Positions 17,275 through 29,551 of a stretch of DNA of 64,000 bases are shown here, piece after piece. The stretch lies in assembly GCF_021916785.1 (NCBI RefSeq), contig NZ_JAKCFC010000004.1, positions 164,973 through 228,972 of the forward strand, written 5' to 3'. Below the pieces are notes generated by a model. It was not told the DNA's origin, ran no database searches, and saw nothing but the letters and a program-made list of their open reading frames with translations. The stretch's first letter is position 1. The number at the start of each line of letters is the position of its first letter. Source of the DNA: Mycolicibacterium lacusdiani (lineage in GTDB: Bacteria; Actinomycetota; Actinomycetes; Mycobacteriales; Mycobacteriaceae). The translations under genes and the position numbers were made by a program.

Positions 17275-17308
17275 GCTCGGCTCCTTAGCTCAGGCTGGTG
17301 CACACGCA

Positions 17309-19834
17309 TCACGTCGGATCGGACGTCGGATCGGACTCGATGGCGTCCAGTTCTTCCGCATCCTCGTCGGCGTTGCGCGCAATGGCAATCAGTGTGTCGC
17401 CCTCGCCCAGGTTCATCAAGCGCACCCCCTTGGTCTGCCGCCCGGCCTTGCGCACCTGACGTGCCGCGGTCCGGATGACACCACCGTTGGAAGTGATGGC
17501 GTAGAGCTCGGTGTCGTCGTCGACGATCAGCGCTCCGACCAGCGTGCCACGCCTGCGGTCGTACTGGATCGTGAGGATTCCCTTGCCGCCGCGGCCCTGG
17601 GCCGTGTACTCCTCGATCGCCGTGCGCTTCGCGTACCCGCCCGACGTCGCGACCAGCAAATACGTACCTTCGCGCACCACGTTCAGCGACAGCAGCTGAT
17701 CCTCTTCGTTGAACCGCATGCCCTGCACACCGGAGGTCGCGCGACCCATCGGGCGCAGCACCTCGTCGGTCGCCGAGAAGCGGATCGACTGGCCCTTGGC
17801 CGAGACCAGCAGGAGGTCCTCTTCGGACGAGCACAGCACCGCGCCGACCAGTTCGTCACCGTCGCGCAGGTTCACCGCGACGATCCCGCCCGAGCGGTTG
17901 GAGTCGAAGTCGACCAGCCTGGACTTCTTGACCAGGCCCTTGCGGGTGGCCAGCACCAGGTACGGCGCGTCCTCGTACGACTTGAGCTGGATGACCTGGG
18001 CGATGCGCTCCTCCGGCTGGAAGGCCAGCAGGTTCGCGACGTGCTGGCCGCGGGCCGTTCGCGACGCCTCGGGCAGCTCGTAGGCCTTCGCCCGGTACAC
18101 CCGACCCTGCGTGGTGAAGAACAGGATCCAGTCGTGGGTCGAGCAGACGAAGAAGTGGTTGACGATGTCGTCCTGCTTGAGCCCCGCGCCCTGTACGCCC
18201 TTGCCGCCGCGCTTCTGGCTGCGGTAGAGGTCGGACTTGGTGCGCTTGGCGTAGCCGGTCTCGGTGATCGTCACGACCACCTCTTCGCGCGCGATCAGGT
18301 CCTCGTCGGCGACGTCGCCGTCGGCCGGGATGATGCGCGTGCGGCGGTCGTCGCCGTACTTCTCGGTGATCTCTGCGAGTTCGTCGTGCACGATGGCGCG
18401 CTGCCGCTCGGGCTTGGCGAGGATGTCCTCGAGGTCGGCGATCTCGGCTTCGATCTTGGCCAAATCGTCGACGATGCGCTGCCGCTCCAGTGCCGCGAGG
18501 CGCCGCAGCTGCATGTCGAGGATGGCCTGCGCCTGGATCTCGTCGACGTCGAGCAGCTCGATCAGGCCGGCCCGCGCGACGTCGACGTTCGCCGACGCCC
18601 GGATCAGGGCGATGACCTCGTCGAGCGCGTCGAGCGCCTTGACCAGACCGCGCAGGATGTGGGCCCGCTCATTGGCCTTGCGCAGCCGGTAGCGGGTGCG
18701 CCGGACGATGACCTCGAGCTGATGGACCACGTACAGCCGGATCAACTGGTCCAGACGCAGCGTGCGCGGGACGCCGTCGACGATCGACAGCATGTTGGCG
18801 CCGAAGCTCGTCTGCAGCTGGGTGTGCTTGTAGAGGTTGTTCAGCACCACCTTCGCGACGGCGTCGCGCTTGACCTCGACGACGATGCGCAGACCGACGC
18901 GGTCGCTGCTCTGGTCCTCGATGTTCGAGATGCCCGCGAGCTTGCCGTCGCGCACCTGATCGGCGATCGAGGTGATGAAGTTGTCGTGGTTCACCTGGTA
19001 GGGCAGCTCGGTGATGACGAGCAGGGTGCGACCCCGCGCGTCCTCCTCGACTTCCACGACGCCGCGCATGCGGATCGAGCCGCGGCCCGTCGTGTATGCG
19101 TCGTGGATGCCCTGGGATCCGACGATCAGGCCGTAGGTCGGGAAGTCGGGACCCTTGACCCGCTCGGTGACCGCGGCCAGCGTGGTCTCCTCGTCGGCCT
19201 CGTAGTTGTCGAGGCACCAGAACACGGCCTCGGCGAGTTCGCGGAGGTTGTGCGGCGGCATGTTGGTCGCCATGCCGACGGCGATGCCGCCGGACCCGTT
19301 GGCCAGCAGGTTCGGGAACCGGCTCGGCAGGACCGTCGGTTCCTGGACGCGACCGTCGTAGTTCGGGATGAAATCGACTGTCTCCTCGTCGATTTCGCGC
19401 AGCATCTCCATCGCCAACGGCGTCAGACGCGCCTCGGTGTACCGCATGGCGGCTGGCGGGTCGTTACCGGGCGAACCGAAGTTGCCCTGGCCGTCCACCA
19501 GCGGGTAGCGCAACGACCACGGCTGGGCCATCCGGACCAGGGTGTCGTAGATCGACGAGTCGCCGTGCGGGTGGTAGTTGCCCATCGTCTCCGCAACGGA
19601 GCGTGCGGATTTCGCGTGTCCGCGGTCGGGGCGGAAGCCCGAGTCGTACATCGCGTAGAGCACGCGGCGGTGCACGGGCTTGAGTCCGTCACGAACCTCG
19701 GGCAGCGCGCGGCCGACGATGACGCTCATCGCGTAGTCGATGTAGCTGCGCTGCATCTCCTGCTGGATGTCGACCGGTTCGATGCGGTCGGTCGTTGCGC
19801 CGTCGTCGCCCGGGGGGAGGGTGGTGTCTGTCAT
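17309..19834 (-). CDS. gyrA: DNA gyrase subunit A
   Basis: GyrA cuts and rejoins DNA in the GyrA2GyrB2 enzyme that introduces negative supercoils. The 841-residue product has catalytic Tyr132 in [10 protein letters not shown], the breakage-reunion domain (about 20-510) and a C-terminal beta-pinwheel with the GyrA box QKRGGKG. The quinolone region reads [15 protein letters not shown]; Ser93 stands where M. tuberculosis has Ala90, and Ser94 and Asp97 match Ser91 and Asp94. It follows gyrB after 59 bases on the same strand. Confidence 0.98.
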   Translation of the reverse strand: MTDTTLPPGDDGATTDRIEPVDIQQEMQRSYIDYAMSVIVGRALPEVRDGLKPVHRRVLYAMYDSGFRPDRGHAKSARSVAETMGNYHPHGDSSIYDTLVRMAQPWSLRYPLVDGQGNFGSPGNDPPAAMRYTEARLTPLAMEMLREIDEETVDFIPNYDGRVQEPTVLPSRFPNLLANGSGGIAVGMATNMPPHNLRELAEAVFWCLDNYEADEETTLAAVTERVKGPDFPTYGLIVGSQGIHDAYTTGRGSIRMRGVVEVEEDARGRTLLVITELPYQVNHDNFITSIADQVRDGKLAGISNIEDQSSDRVGLRIVVEVKRDAVAKVVLNNLYKHTQLQTSFGANMLSIVDGVPRTLRLDQLIRLYVVHQLEVIVRRTRYRLRKANERAHILRGLVKALDALDEVIALIRASANVDVARAGLIELLDVDEIQAQAILDMQLRRLAALERQRIVDDLAKIEAEIADLEDILAKPERQRAIVHDELAEITEKYGDDRRTRIIPADGDVADEDLIAREEVVVTITETGYAKRTKSDLYRSQKRGGKGVQGAGLKQDDIVNHFFVCSTHDWILFFTTQGRVYRAKAYELPEASRTARGQHVANLLAFQPEERIAQVIQLKSYEDAPYLVLATRKGLVKKSRLVDFDSNRSGGIVAVNLRDGDELVGAVLCSSEEDLLLVSAKGQSIRFSATDEVLRPMGRATSGVQGMRFNEEDQLLSLNVVREGTYLLVATSGGYAKRTAIEEYTAQGRGGKGILTIQYDRRRGTLVGALIVDDDTELYAITSNGGVIRTAARQVRKAGRQTKGVRLMNLGEGDTLIAIARNADEDAEELDAIESDPTSDPT

Positions 19835-19893
19835 GTGCTCCTCGCTCGTCTATGAGCAACTCGGGAAAGTGGGGTCATGAGGATCAAGCGACC

Positions 19894-21978
<2,085 letters not shown>

Positions 21979-22173
21979 CTAAGGGGCGAAGGCCCCTCGC
22001 GGATCTCACGACCCAGTCTACCGTCAGACCCCGTCAGCACTGACTCTGAGGCGGCGTTTCTGGATAGCTATTCACGCCCTCCGCGGAATTTCTCGACCGG
22101 AACTGCGTCCCGACGCCCGAGGGCCCGACTTTTGAGATTGTCGCGCCGCTGAGCCGCCGGGCCTGTGGACTTC

Positions 22174-22809
22174 CTAACCGTAGGTGTCGCGTGGCCCGCG
22201 GCCGGAGATGTGGAGCTTGCCCTTGCGCCACGACGGCGCGGTCGGGCCGACGATCTTGAGCGACTTCACCACGCCGTCACCCACGCCCGCGGCGATCTTC
22301 GCCAGCAGTTGTGCCTGCACCATGCGGAGTTGGGTGGCCCACGCCGTCGACTCGGCCGTCACGGTCAGCACGCCGTCCTGCAGTGCGGTCGGCGCCGCAT
22401 GCTCGGCGATCTGCTCGCCGACGACGGATTCCCACTGCCCGAACACCGCGCCCTCTGCCACGCGGGTGGTCCACCCGCGGGTGCGCGCGAGGTCCAGCGT
22501 CGCGAAGCCGAGTTTCTGCGGATCCCTACTGTCGGGTCCGGGACCCGACCACGCTCGGCGGCTGCCGCGTCCCGCGACGCGTCGCGTGGGGGAGGTGCGA
22601 CCACGACCGACGTCCTTGCCCTGGCTCTTCGCGGCGCCGCGCGCCTCCTCGAGGGCCCGGCGAACCAGATCCATCCCAGCCAGGTGCGCTAGGTGCGCCG
22701 GCGGACCGGGGTTCGTAGGGTCCTCGGGCGCTGTCTCGCCGTCGGTCACATGCTCCTCGCGCGAGCGCTCGTCGGTCACATGCTCCTCGCGCGAGCGCTC
22801 GTCGGTCAC
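22174..22809 (-). CDS. DUF721 protein, DciA-like replicative helicase partner
   Basis: The protein has a basic, disordered N-terminal region and a C-terminal DUF721 domain (about 110-205) with [32 protein letters not shown] and [11 protein letters not shown]721/DciA proteins help load or operate DnaB in bacteria lacking DnaC; this is family knowledge. Three in-frame GTG starts exist (22809, 22779, 22749) because a 30-base unit coding [10 protein letters not shown] is tandemly duplicated at the 5' end. The longest form is 211 residues and overlaps the recF stop; the ancestral form probably began [11 protein letters not shown] and is 191 residues. Confidence 0.9.
   Translation of the reverse strand: MTDERSREEHVTDERSREEHVTDGETAPEDPTNPGPPAHLAHLAGMDLVRRALEEARGAAKSQGKDVGRGRTSPTRRVAGRGSRRAWSGPGPDSRDPQKLGFATLDLARTRGWTTRVAEGAVFGQWESVVGEQIAEHAAPTALQDGVLTVTAESTAWATQLRMVQAQLLAKIAAGVGDGVVKSLKIVGPTAPSWRKGKLHISGRGPRDTYG
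22741..22809. repeat. 30-base tandem repeat at the recF/DUF721 junction
   Basis: Bases 22741-22770 and 22771-22800 are identical, and 22801-22809 repeat the first nine bases again. On the minus strand each unit begins with GTG and codes [10 protein letters not shown], so the duplication lengthens the DUF721 N-terminus in frame while keeping a start codon overlapping the recF stop. The core tcgcgcgagcgctc recurs at the SDR start near 58290. Confidence 0.92.
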
Positions 22810-23975
22810 GTGTCCTCCCCAATCAGCTCCGACATCCGTCCCCCCTCGTCGTCACGCATCCCGATCTCGACCCGCCGCGCATCCCAGTCGGCGGGTATGT
22901 CGTCGTGCACCGCGGCCGTCACCAGCACCTGCTCCGCCGTCGAGGCGACGTTCACCAGTGCCCGGCGGCGGGATTCGTCGAGTTCGGCGAACACGTCGTC
23001 GAGCAGCAGGACCGGATCACTTCCATCTTCGCGAAGTAGTTCGTACGCCGCCAGCCGCAACGACAGCGCCATCGACCACGATTCACCGTGGCTGGCGAAC
23101 CCCTTCGCCGGGTGGTCGCCCAGGCGTAGTTCCAAATCGTCGCGGTGCGGGCCCACCAGGCAGACGCCCCGTTCCAGTTCGGCCGTGCGCCGCCGGGCCA
23201 GTTCGGCGAGCAGCGCGGCTTCGTAGATCTCGGCGTCGACGGTTCCGACGGCAGCCTCGGCCTCGACCACGTCGGTGCCGCTGCGGTAGTGAATGGCCGC
23301 CGGCCGCGACGCCGGCGCCAACAGTTGGTAGGCCTTCGCGACCTCGGGCGCGAGCTGAGTCACCAGCGCCACCCGGGCCGCGATGAGCTGCGCCCCGAAC
23401 GTGGCGAGGTGACCGTCCCACACATCGAGCGTCTCCAAAGCCGAACTGTCACCACGGATTCGGGCGCCGGACGCCGTCTTGAGCAATGCCGTGCGCTGCC
23501 GCACCACCTTGTCGTAGTCGGCGCGGACGCCCGCGATCCGCGGTCGCAGGATCGTGGCGAGTTCGTCGAGGAAGCGCCTGCGCTCGCTGGGGTCTCCGCG
23601 GACCAACGCCAGGTCCTCCGGCGCGAACAACACCGCGCGCAGCACCCCGAGTATCTCGCGCGGGCTCCGTACCGGCGATCTGTTCAGCCGCGCCTTGTTG
23701 GCCCGGCCCGCGGTGATCTCGAGGTCGATCGCCAGCTCGCGGCCCTCGTTGACCACGATCGTCGATACGACGGCGCGGTCGGCGCCGGTGCGGATCAGCG
23801 GTGCGTCGGACGCCACTCGGTGCGATCCGAGGGTTGCCGAATACCACAGCGCCTCAACAATATTCGTCTTACCGAAGCCGTTGGGCCCGACGAACACCGT
23901 CCGCCCGGGCGTCAGATCGAGTTCGACCCGGGGCCACGAACGGAACTCGTTCAGGACGAGGTGACGGACGTACAA
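22806..23975 (-). CDS. recF: DNA replication and repair protein RecF
   Basis: RecF binds ssDNA-dsDNA junctions and helps load RecA in gap repair. The 389-residue SMC-like ATPase has Walker A GPNGFGKT (about 30-37), the DEF-type [12 protein letters not shown], and a Walker [15 protein letters not shown] at 23975 gives the conserved [14 protein letters not shown] start. The stop overlaps the first GTG of the DUF721 gene. It follows gnd after 37 bases in the dnaN-gnd-recF-DUF721 unit. Confidence 0.97.
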   Translation of the reverse strand: MYVRHLVLNEFRSWPRVELDLTPGRTVFVGPNGFGKTNIVEALWYSATLGSHRVASDAPLIRTGADRAVVSTIVVNEGRELAIDLEITAGRANKARLNRSPVRSPREILGVLRAVLFAPEDLALVRGDPSERRRFLDELATILRPRIAGVRADYDKVVRQRTALLKTASGARIRGDSSALETLDVWDGHLATFGAQLIAARVALVTQLAPEVAKAYQLLAPASRPAAIHYRSGTDVVEAEAAVGTVDAEIYEAALLAELARRRTAELERGVCLVGPHRDDLELRLGDHPAKGFASHGESWSMALSLRLAAYELLREDGSDPVLLLDDVFAELDESRRRALVNVASTAEQVLVTAAVHDDIPADWDARRVEIGMRDDEGGRMSELIGEDT

Positions 23976-24012
23976 GCCCCAGCCCCGCGTCGCATCAGTT
24001 CGGTCGGTCGCA

Positions 24013-24906
24013 TCAGCCCGACGTCGAGATTCTCTTCACCGCGTGCCCACCGAACTGATTGCGAAGCGCCGCAACGGCCTTCATGGTGGGGGAGTCGTCC
24101 TGGCGCGACAGGAACCGCGCGAACAGCGACGCAGCGATGCCGGGAACCGGAACGCGCAGCCGGATCGCCTCTTCGACGGTCCAGCGGCCTTCGCCGGAAT
24201 CCTCGGTGTAGCCGGAGATGTCGTTGAGGCCCGGATCGTCCTTGAGGGCCTTGGCCAGCAACTGCTGCAACCACGAACGCACCACGGTGCCGTTGGTCCA
24301 CGCCTGGTACACCGCCTGCGGATCCTTCACCAGATCCTCGGCGGCCAGCAGTTCGTAGCCCTCGGCGTAGGCGGTCATCAACGCGTACTCCACGCCGTTG
24401 TGCACCATCTTCGTGAAGTGTCCGGCGCCGACCGGGCCTGCGTGCACGAACCCGTCGGCGACGTCACCCGGAGGCCGCAGCGCATCGAAGATCGGCATGA
24501 CCCGCGCCACGTCCTCGTCGCTGCCGCCGACCATCAGTCCGTAGCCCTCGGTCAGCCCCCAGATGCCACCGGAGACGCCGGCATCGATGAACCCAACGCC
24601 CCTCTCGGCCAACAACTTCGCGTGCGGAGCGTCGTCGGTGTAGCGCGAGTTGCCGCCGTCAATCACCAGGTCGCCCTCGGTCAGCACCTCCGCCAGCGAG
24701 ACGATCGTGGCATGGGTGACCTCACCGGAGGGAACCATCACCCAGACCACGCGCGGCGACTCGAGGGCCTCGGCCAGGGCGGCGAGGTCCGGGACGTCGG
24801 TGACCTCGGGGCGGGGGTCGTAGCCGACCACCTCGTGTCCGCCTTCGCGCAGCCTCTCGCGCATGTTGAAGCCCATTTTGCCGAGCCCGATCAAACCCAG
24901 TTGCAT
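24013..24906 (-). CDS. gnd: 6-phosphogluconate dehydrogenase, decarboxylating (short form)
   Basis: This enzyme oxidises 6-phosphogluconate to ribulose 5-phosphate with NAD(P)+. The 297-residue product has a Rossmann motif GLIGLGKMG at the N-terminus, [20 protein letters not shown], and the catalytic Lys and Asn in [15 protein letters not shown]. The roughly 300-residue length marks the short, YqeC-type class. Its insertion between dnaN and recF is seen in M. smegmatis and other rapid growers but not in M. tuberculosis, where gnd2 is elsewhere. Why it sits with replication genes is unknown. Confidence 0.95.
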   Translation of the reverse strand: MQLGLIGLGKMGFNMRERLREGGHEVVGYDPRPEVTDVPDLAALAEALESPRVVWVMVPSGEVTHATIVSLAEVLTEGDLVIDGGNSRYTDDAPHAKLLAERGVGFIDAGVSGGIWGLTEGYGLMVGGSDEDVARVMPIFDALRPPGDVADGFVHAGPVGAGHFTKMVHNGVEYALMTAYAEGYELLAAEDLVKDPQAVYQAWTNGTVVRSWLQQLLAKALKDDPGLNDISGYTEDSGEGRWTVEEAIRLRVPVPGIAASLFARFLSRQDDSPTMKAVAALRNQFGGHAVKRISTSG

Positions 24907-24931
24907 GCGATCTCCCGCTGTTCCGGGCCGG

Positions 24932-26131
24932 TCAGCCCGGAAGCCGCACCGGCATCAACAAGTACACGTAGTCGGTCTGTCCGGCCGGGAAGGGGCCGCT
25001 CGATCCGGCGTGCCCTCCATCATCACCCGTGGGACGCAACACCGCGGGACGACTGGGTGTCGTGAACCCGAACGTCACCTTCTCCGAATGCAACGAGCCG
25101 AGGCCGTCGGTGAGGTAGGTCGGGTTGAACGCAATGGTGAGGGGATCGCCAGAGAATTCGACCGGCAGGTCCTCCTCGGCCTTGCCGACGTCTTCTGCGC
25201 CCGCGGACAGGTGCAGCACGTCGGAGTCGAATTCCATCCGGACCTGTGCGCCACGGTCGGCGACAAGTGCCACGCGCTTGATGGCCTCGGTGAGCTCGGC
25301 GACGTTGAGGGTCGCGACGGCCGTGTGCTCCGACGGCAGCAGCTGGCGGAACTTGGGGAACTCGGCGTCGAGCAGGCGGCTGGTGGTGCGCTTGCCGTTG
25401 CTGCGGATGCCCAGCAGGCCGTCCTTGCCGACCGAGTCGCCGGATCCGAGTGACAGGTGGACCTCGGTGCCGTCGGAGCCGGCCTTCGCCGCCTCGGACA
25501 GGGTCTTGGCGGGTACTAGCACCGCTGCCTCGACGTCAGCCGCGGCGTTGGCCCAGGTGAGTTCGCGGACGGCCAGTCGGAAGCGGTCGGTGGCCGCCAA
25601 AACGACCTTGTCCCCGGAGATTTCGACGCGGATGCCGGTGAGCATCGGCAGCGTGTCGTCGCGACCGGCCGCGACCGCCACCTGGCTGATCGCCTGACCG
25701 AACAGATCCGAGGGCACGATGCCCGTCTCGTCGGGCAGTGCGGGCAGCGTCGGATAGTCCTCCACGGCCATCGTCGGCAGCGAGAATCGTGCGCTTCCGC
25801 AGCTCAGAGCCACTCGGGTGCCCTCGACGGTCACGTCGACCGGCTTGGCAGGCAGCGACCTGGTGATGTCGGAGAGCAGCCGACCCGACACCAGAACGCT
25901 TCCCGGAGAAGCGATCTCGGCGGCGACGCGGATCTCCGCCGACACCTCGTAGTCGTAACCCGAGATCGTCAGCCCGTCGTCGGAGCCGGTGAGGAGCACG
26001 CCGGAGAGCACCGGGACGGTCGGCCGGGTCGGCAGGATGCGCGCAACCCACGCCACTGCATCGGCGAAGTCTTCGCGCACCAGGCGAAACTTCAAATCCG
26101 TGAGACCAGCAGTCGTCGTGGCCACGTCCAT
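24932..26131 (-). CDS. dnaN: DNA polymerase III beta sliding clamp
   Basis: The clamp encircles DNA and tethers polymerases and repair factors. The 399-residue product shows the three-domain clamp fold with [24 protein letters not shown] and the C-terminal [13 protein letters not shown] at 26131 yields [17 protein letters not shown], the mycobacterial start, and is preceded by GAAGGGACGCT; an in-frame ATG at 26161 is less likely. The gene lies directly downstream of oriC in the direction of dnaA. Confidence 0.97.
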   Translation of the reverse strand: MDVATTTAGLTDLKFRLVREDFADAVAWVARILPTRPTVPVLSGVLLTGSDDGLTISGYDYEVSAEIRVAAEIASPGSVLVSGRLLSDITRSLPAKPVDVTVEGTRVALSCGSARFSLPTMAVEDYPTLPALPDETGIVPSDLFGQAISQVAVAAGRDDTLPMLTGIRVEISGDKVVLAATDRFRLAVRELTWANAAADVEAAVLVPAKTLSEAAKAGSDGTEVHLSLGSGDSVGKDGLLGIRSNGKRTTSRLLDAEFPKFRQLLPSEHTAVATLNVAELTEAIKRVALVADRGAQVRMEFDSDVLHLSAGAEDVGKAEEDLPVEFSGDPLTIAFNPTYLTDGLGSLHSEKVTFGFTTPSRPAVLRPTGDDGGHAGSSGPFPAGQTDYVYLLMPVRLPG

Positions 26132-26708
26132 AGCGTCCCTTCGATGAAACCCAAGCGGCAAGCGTCAGCAGCGGAAATGACATTCCGTCGTGACGTCGCA
26201 GTGTGACGACCGTACCGGTCGCCGGACTCCAACCGTAGAGCCTCCCGCGTTTTCTTGAAAGCTAATCGATGCCAGGGACGTCTCGGCGTTCGAGCCGGTC
26301 AACCCCGGGTCGGATCGCTGCGTCCCCAGGCCTTCTCTTCTAGAAGAAATCCCTTGTAGGTATACGAGTATTAGTAATAGGGCCTGTGCAGGTTGGGGAT
26401 GGAGGGTGCTCTGCGCAGGTGGGACGTGGTTCGGGCTCGTGCAGCGCTCGTGGAGCGATCTCGGCGTCGAGCAGTCTGCTCGTGGATGGCGGCCGATGTG
26501 CCCACGAGCGGTGTCGGTTCGGGCCGATTCGTCCGGAGGTTGTGCACAGGGGAGTGCACGAGCCCAGGCTGTGACTGGTGGTGCGAGAGGTGGCGAAGTT
26601 TCTCGGAAATTGGTCGGCTTCGAGGCATGAATCGGCCATGACGAGGCTCCGATGGAGAGTGAAAGGGGTTGATCGGTCCGCGCAGGAGCGTGTGCGGAAC
26701 GGTGAATG
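26132..26708. other. oriC: Chromosomal replication origin oriC (dnaA-dnaN intergenic)
   Basis: This 577-base gap between dnaA and dnaN is the functional origin position in mycobacteria. It contains an AT-rich stretch at about 26336-26380 (agaagaaat, tatacgagtattagtaat) that is the likely unwinding element. Within it, TCTTCTAGAAGA at 26336-26347 is a perfect palindrome. One near-consensus DnaA box lies at 26540-26548. Other boxes, if present, are diverged and I cannot call them reliably. No credible gene is present; the overlapping short frames lack ribosome sites and homology. Confidence 0.9.
26540..26548 (+). promoter_or_regulatory. DnaA box in oriC
   Basis: TTGTGCACA differs from the mycobacterial consensus TT(G/C)TCCACA by one base. 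It is the best box inside the dnaA-dnaN gap, about 170 bases from the AT-rich element. Confidence 0.6.
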
Positions 26709-28199
26709 TCAGCGCTTGGAGCGCTGGCGGATCCGCGTGGTGAGTTCGGTGACGTGATCGAAGACCTCGCGCCGCTGGGCCATCTCACTACGAATCTTCT
26801 TCTCGGCGTACATGACCGTGGTGTGGTCGCGGCCGAATGCTTGTCCGATCTTCGGCAGGGACAGATCCGTGAGCTCGCGACATAGATACATGGCGATCTG
26901 GCGCGACTGAGCCAGGGCGCGGGTCTTGCCGGGGCCCCTGAGCTCCTCTACCGAGATCTCGAAGTAATCCGCGGTGACGGCCATGATCGTGGCCGTACCG
27001 ATCTGCATGGTGCTCGAGTCGGAGATCAGGTCGCGCAGCACGATCTCCGCGAGCGACTTGTCGATCGTCGTCTTGTTGAGGCTTGCGAAGGCGGTCACGC
27101 GGATCAGCGCACCCTCGAGTTCACGGATGTTGCGCTCGATCCGGCTGGCGATCAGCTCGAGGACGTCGTCGGGCACGTCCAGCCGGTCCATCTGCGCCTT
27201 CTTGCGAAGAATCGCGATGCGCGTCTCGAGTTCGGGGGGCTGCACGTCGGTGATCAGGCCCCACTCGAAGCGGGTCCGCAGCCGGTCCTCGAGCGTCGCC
27301 AACTGCTTGGGCGGCCGGTCGGACGAGATGACGATCTGCTTGTTCGCGTTGTGCAGCGTGTTGAAGGTATGGAAGAACTCCTCCTGGATGCCTTCCTTGC
27401 CTTCGATGAACTGGATGTCGTCGACCAGCAGCACGTCGATGTCGCGATAACTCCGCTTGAACGACGCCTTGCGATCGTCGCGTAGCGAGTTGATGAAGTC
27501 GTTGGTGAATTCCTCGGTGGAGACGTACTTCACGCGCATGCCGGGGAAGAGCCGTTGGGCGTAGTTGCCCGCGGCGTGCAGCAGGTGGGTCTTGCCGAGA
27601 CCGGACTCACCCCAGATGAACAAGGGGTTGTATGCCCGGGCCGGCGCCTCCGCGATGGCGAGCGTCGCGGCGTGCGCGAAGCGGTTCGACGCACCGATGA
27701 CGAAGGTGTCGAACGTGTAGCGCCGGTTGAGGCTGACGTCGGGCGTGGTGTCTCGGCTCGGCGGCCTATTGGAGAAGTAGCTCGGCCAGCTCGCCTCGGC
27801 ACTCGCGCGTGCCTCGCCGTCCTCGTCCACCTCGTCGGCGTCGGGGAGGGGGGCCAGCACCCGGTCGTCGCCGTCGGAGTCCTCGACCGGGCCGGGGTCG
27901 GCGATGCGAACGCCGAGTTCGACGCGCTGTCCGAGGCGTCGGCTCAGGATGGTGACGATGTGCTCGCGCAGGTGTCGTTCGATCTCGTTCTGGACGAAAG
28001 GGGTCGGAACGGAGAGAAGGGCAAAGCCCTCGGTCATCACCAGCGGCTTGACCAGCTTGAGCCACGCGCGTTGCTGAGGCGTCAGAGCCGGCAGTGCCGC
28101 GAACCCGTTGCTGGTGTCACGGATGGGGGAGTCGCCGTTGAGTTCGGCGACCACGTCGTTCCAGATCGCGATGAAGGGCGGATCGGGGTCCGTGGACAA
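26709..28199 (-). CDS. dnaA: Chromosomal replication initiator DnaA
   Basis: DnaA binds DnaA boxes and opens oriC. The 496-residue product has domain I (about 1-95), an acidic linker, an AAA+ domain with Walker A GESGLGKT (197-204) and Walker [10 protein letters not shown] (about 256-264), and domain IV with the DnaA signature [14 protein letters not shown]. The start is TTG at 28199, as in other mycobacteria. The start codon falls in TTGTCCACG, one mismatch from a DnaA box, and three more boxes lie 58-90 bases upstream, suggesting autoregulation. Confidence 0.98.
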   Translation of the reverse strand: MSTDPDPPFIAIWNDVVAELNGDSPIRDTSNGFAALPALTPQQRAWLKLVKPLVMTEGFALLSVPTPFVQNEIERHLREHIVTILSRRLGQRVELGVRIADPGPVEDSDGDDRVLAPLPDADEVDEDGEARASAEASWPSYFSNRPPSRDTTPDVSLNRRYTFDTFVIGASNRFAHAATLAIAEAPARAYNPLFIWGESGLGKTHLLHAAGNYAQRLFPGMRVKYVSTEEFTNDFINSLRDDRKASFKRSYRDIDVLLVDDIQFIEGKEGIQEEFFHTFNTLHNANKQIVISSDRPPKQLATLEDRLRTRFEWGLITDVQPPELETRIAILRKKAQMDRLDVPDDVLELIASRIERNIRELEGALIRVTAFASLNKTTIDKSLAEIVLRDLISDSSTMQIGTATIMAVTADYFEISVEELRGPGKTRALAQSRQIAMYLCRELTDLSLPKIGQAFGRDHTTVMYAEKKIRSEMAQRREVFDHVTELTTRIRQRSKR

Positions 28200-28256
28200 C
28201 GAGACGTACCCCCTAGTGGCCAGTCGTCGACCAGGCCGAATATGACGATGCCAAAA

Positions 28257-28289
28257 CTGTCCACATGTTTATCCACAGACTGTGGACAG
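28257..28289. promoter_or_regulatory. Three DnaA boxes upstream of dnaA
   Basis: CTGTCCACA at 28257-28265, TTATCCACA (exact consensus) at 28269-28277, and CTGTCCACA on the minus strand at 28281-28289 have starts 12 bases apart. They sit 58-90 bases upstream of the dnaA start codon. They probably mediate DnaA autoregulation or form a second binding cluster for origin control. Confidence 0.8.
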
Positions 28290-28578
28290 CGGACGTTGGT
28301 GTCGTATTGATGTCTATTCGTGGGGATGAACGTCGCCGGGGCTCGTCACGTGCTCGGCGGCTGTGGGCTCGCGGGTAGTCCATCCTCGATCTGTCGTCTT
28401 TACGCCGTTCGCTTCCGAAACGGCACTGCCAGAAGCTAACAGTTTTCATGGCGGGTGCCAACCGTTCTGCAACATTGACGAGACCTTCCGCGGTCGCGTT
28501 TTCGCCGACATGACGCGGGGGTGAAAACTGTGACTGATGGTGTCTGGCGGAGTGTCGCTCCCACCGAATGACAGTGGT

Positions 28579-28607
28579 TTGACCTAGGGAAATCTCGTCA
28601 GTACCCT
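28579..28607 (+). promoter_or_regulatory. rpmH promoter (SigA type)
   Basis: TTGACC at 28579-28584 and TACCCT at 28602-28607 are separated by 17 bases. This is a good housekeeping promoter about 135 bases before the rpmH start and should drive rpmH-rnpA-yidD-yidC. Confidence 0.65.
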
Positions 28608-28742
28608 CGAACAGTCGCCCGAACGTGGCGACACGGCTGCGACCTGGGCAACTGGGATATCGGCGCCGGGGCTAGCAAGCGGTACGCACGATCACACCAC
28701 CTGAGTGATCGGCGCCGCAACACGTAACGAGGAGTGACAGCC

Positions 28743-28886
28743 GTGGCCAAGGGCAAGCGGACTTTCCAGCCCAACAACCGTCGGCGTGCGCGCGTGCATG
28801 GCTTCCGCCTGCGGATGCGGACCCGTGCAGGCCGGGCCATCGTGTCCGCACGGCGTGGCAAGGGCCGCCGCTCTCTCACTGCGTGA
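28743..28886 (+). CDS. rpmH: Ribosomal protein bL34
   Basis: The 47-residue product [20 protein letters not shown]... ending GKGRRSLTA is the small, basic L34 protein of the 50S subunit. GTG at 28743 is preceded by GAGGAGTGACA. It is too short for many gene callers but unmistakable. It starts the rpmH-rnpA-yidD-yidC-jag-rsmG-parA-parB run. Confidence 0.98.
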   Translation: MAKGKRTFQPNNRRRARVHGFRLRMRTRAGRAIVSARRGKGRRSLTA

Positions 28887-28907
28887 TCAGACGCAGGTTC
28901 TAGCGCA

Positions 28908-29249
28908 GTGCTTCCGGCTCAGCACCGGATGACACGGTCGACGGACTTCGGGCTGACGGTCAAGCGCGGTATACGCGCTTCTCAGCCCAATCTCGTGCTG
29001 CATGCGCTTCATTCCGATGGCGAGCACCTCGAGGCACCCAAGGTTGGCTTGGTCGTATCCAAGGCCGTCGGCAACGCGGTGATCCGGCATCGGGTCTCCC
29101 GTCGGCTGCGCCACGTCGCCCGCGACGTACTGGACGACCTGTCTCCCGGCGATCGACTCGTCATCCGCGCTCTGCCCAAGAGTGCCGACGCGGATTCGGC
29201 GCGACTCCGACGTGAGCTGACCACCGCACTCGAACGGACTCGTCGGTGA
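28908..29249 (+). CDS. rnpA: Ribonuclease P protein component
   Basis: RnpA assists the RNase P RNA in tRNA 5' maturation. The 113-residue basic protein has [14 protein letters not shown] near the start and the RNR-type motif [18 protein letters not shown]. The GTG at 28908 gives MLPAQHRM, aligning with mycobacterial RnpA. It is 21 bases after rpmH, and its stop overlaps the yidD GTG by four bases. Confidence 0.95.
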   Translation: MLPAQHRMTRSTDFGLTVKRGIRASQPNLVLHALHSDGEHLEAPKVGLVVSKAVGNAVIRHRVSRRLRHVARDVLDDLSPGDRLVIRALPKSADADSARLRRELTTALERTRR

Positions 29250-29551
29250 CCCGCCGCAGCGTTTCCAGTCGGCTCGCCGGCGGCGCGGTCTATCTCATCG
29301 AGCTGTACCGGAACATGATCTCGCCGTTCCGTCCCCCCGCCTGTCGCTTCACCCCAACCTGTAGCCAGTACGCGGTGGACGCGCTGCGCGGCCACGGTCT
29401 GATGCGCGGAACATGGCTCACGATCGCGAGGCTCGCGAAGTGCGGTCCGTGGCATCGGGGAGGATGGGATCCGATACCCGAACCGCGGCATGACAACCAC
29501 ACCCACGTAGCTGACGAGGCCGCGACGCTGAGGAGCGATTCACTTGTTTAA
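29246..29551 (+). CDS. yidD: Membrane protein insertion efficiency factor YidD
   Basis: YidD is a small amphipathic protein thought to aid YidC-dependent membrane insertion. The 101-residue product has [18 protein letters not shown] and [17 protein letters not shown], the family hallmark with its cysteines. It is coupled to rnpA by a GTGA overlap and overlaps the TTG start of yidC by eight bases, so the block is translationally linked. Confidence 0.93.
   Translation: MTRRSVSSRLAGGAVYLIELYRNMISPFRPPACRFTPTCSQYAVDALRGHGLMRGTWLTIARLAKCGPWHRGGWDPIPEPRHDNHTHVADEAATLRSDSLV

Larger units (their letters stand above)
28200..28742. other. dnaA-rpmH divergent intergenic region
   Basis: This 543-base region separates divergent dnaA and rpmH. 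The dnaA side (28257-28289) has three phased DnaA boxes. The rpmH side has a clear promoter at 28579-28607. The middle (about 28300-28570) contains a loose inverted pair AGTTTTCA (28441-28448) and TGAAAACT (28522-28529) but nothing else I can support. A 37-codon frame at 28326-28439 lacks a convincing ribosome site. Confidence 0.7.

Noticed and set aside
17183-19855. 890-codon plus-strand open frame opposite gyrA
   Set aside because: It is an antisense shadow of gyrA caused by GC-rich third positions; the protein is Val/Arg/Asp-rich with no domain.
22741-22809. Possible CRISPR array
   Set aside because: The units are contiguous 30-mers without spacers, in frame with the DUF721 gene; no cas gene is present.
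26340-26650. Short overlapping frames inside oriC
   Set aside because: Several frames exist on both strands, but none has a ribosome site or plausible protein, and the region is the origin.
28326-28439. 37-codon frame in the dnaA-rpmH gap
   Set aside because: The composition is not convincing, no clear ribosome site precedes it, and it lies upstream of the rpmH promoter.
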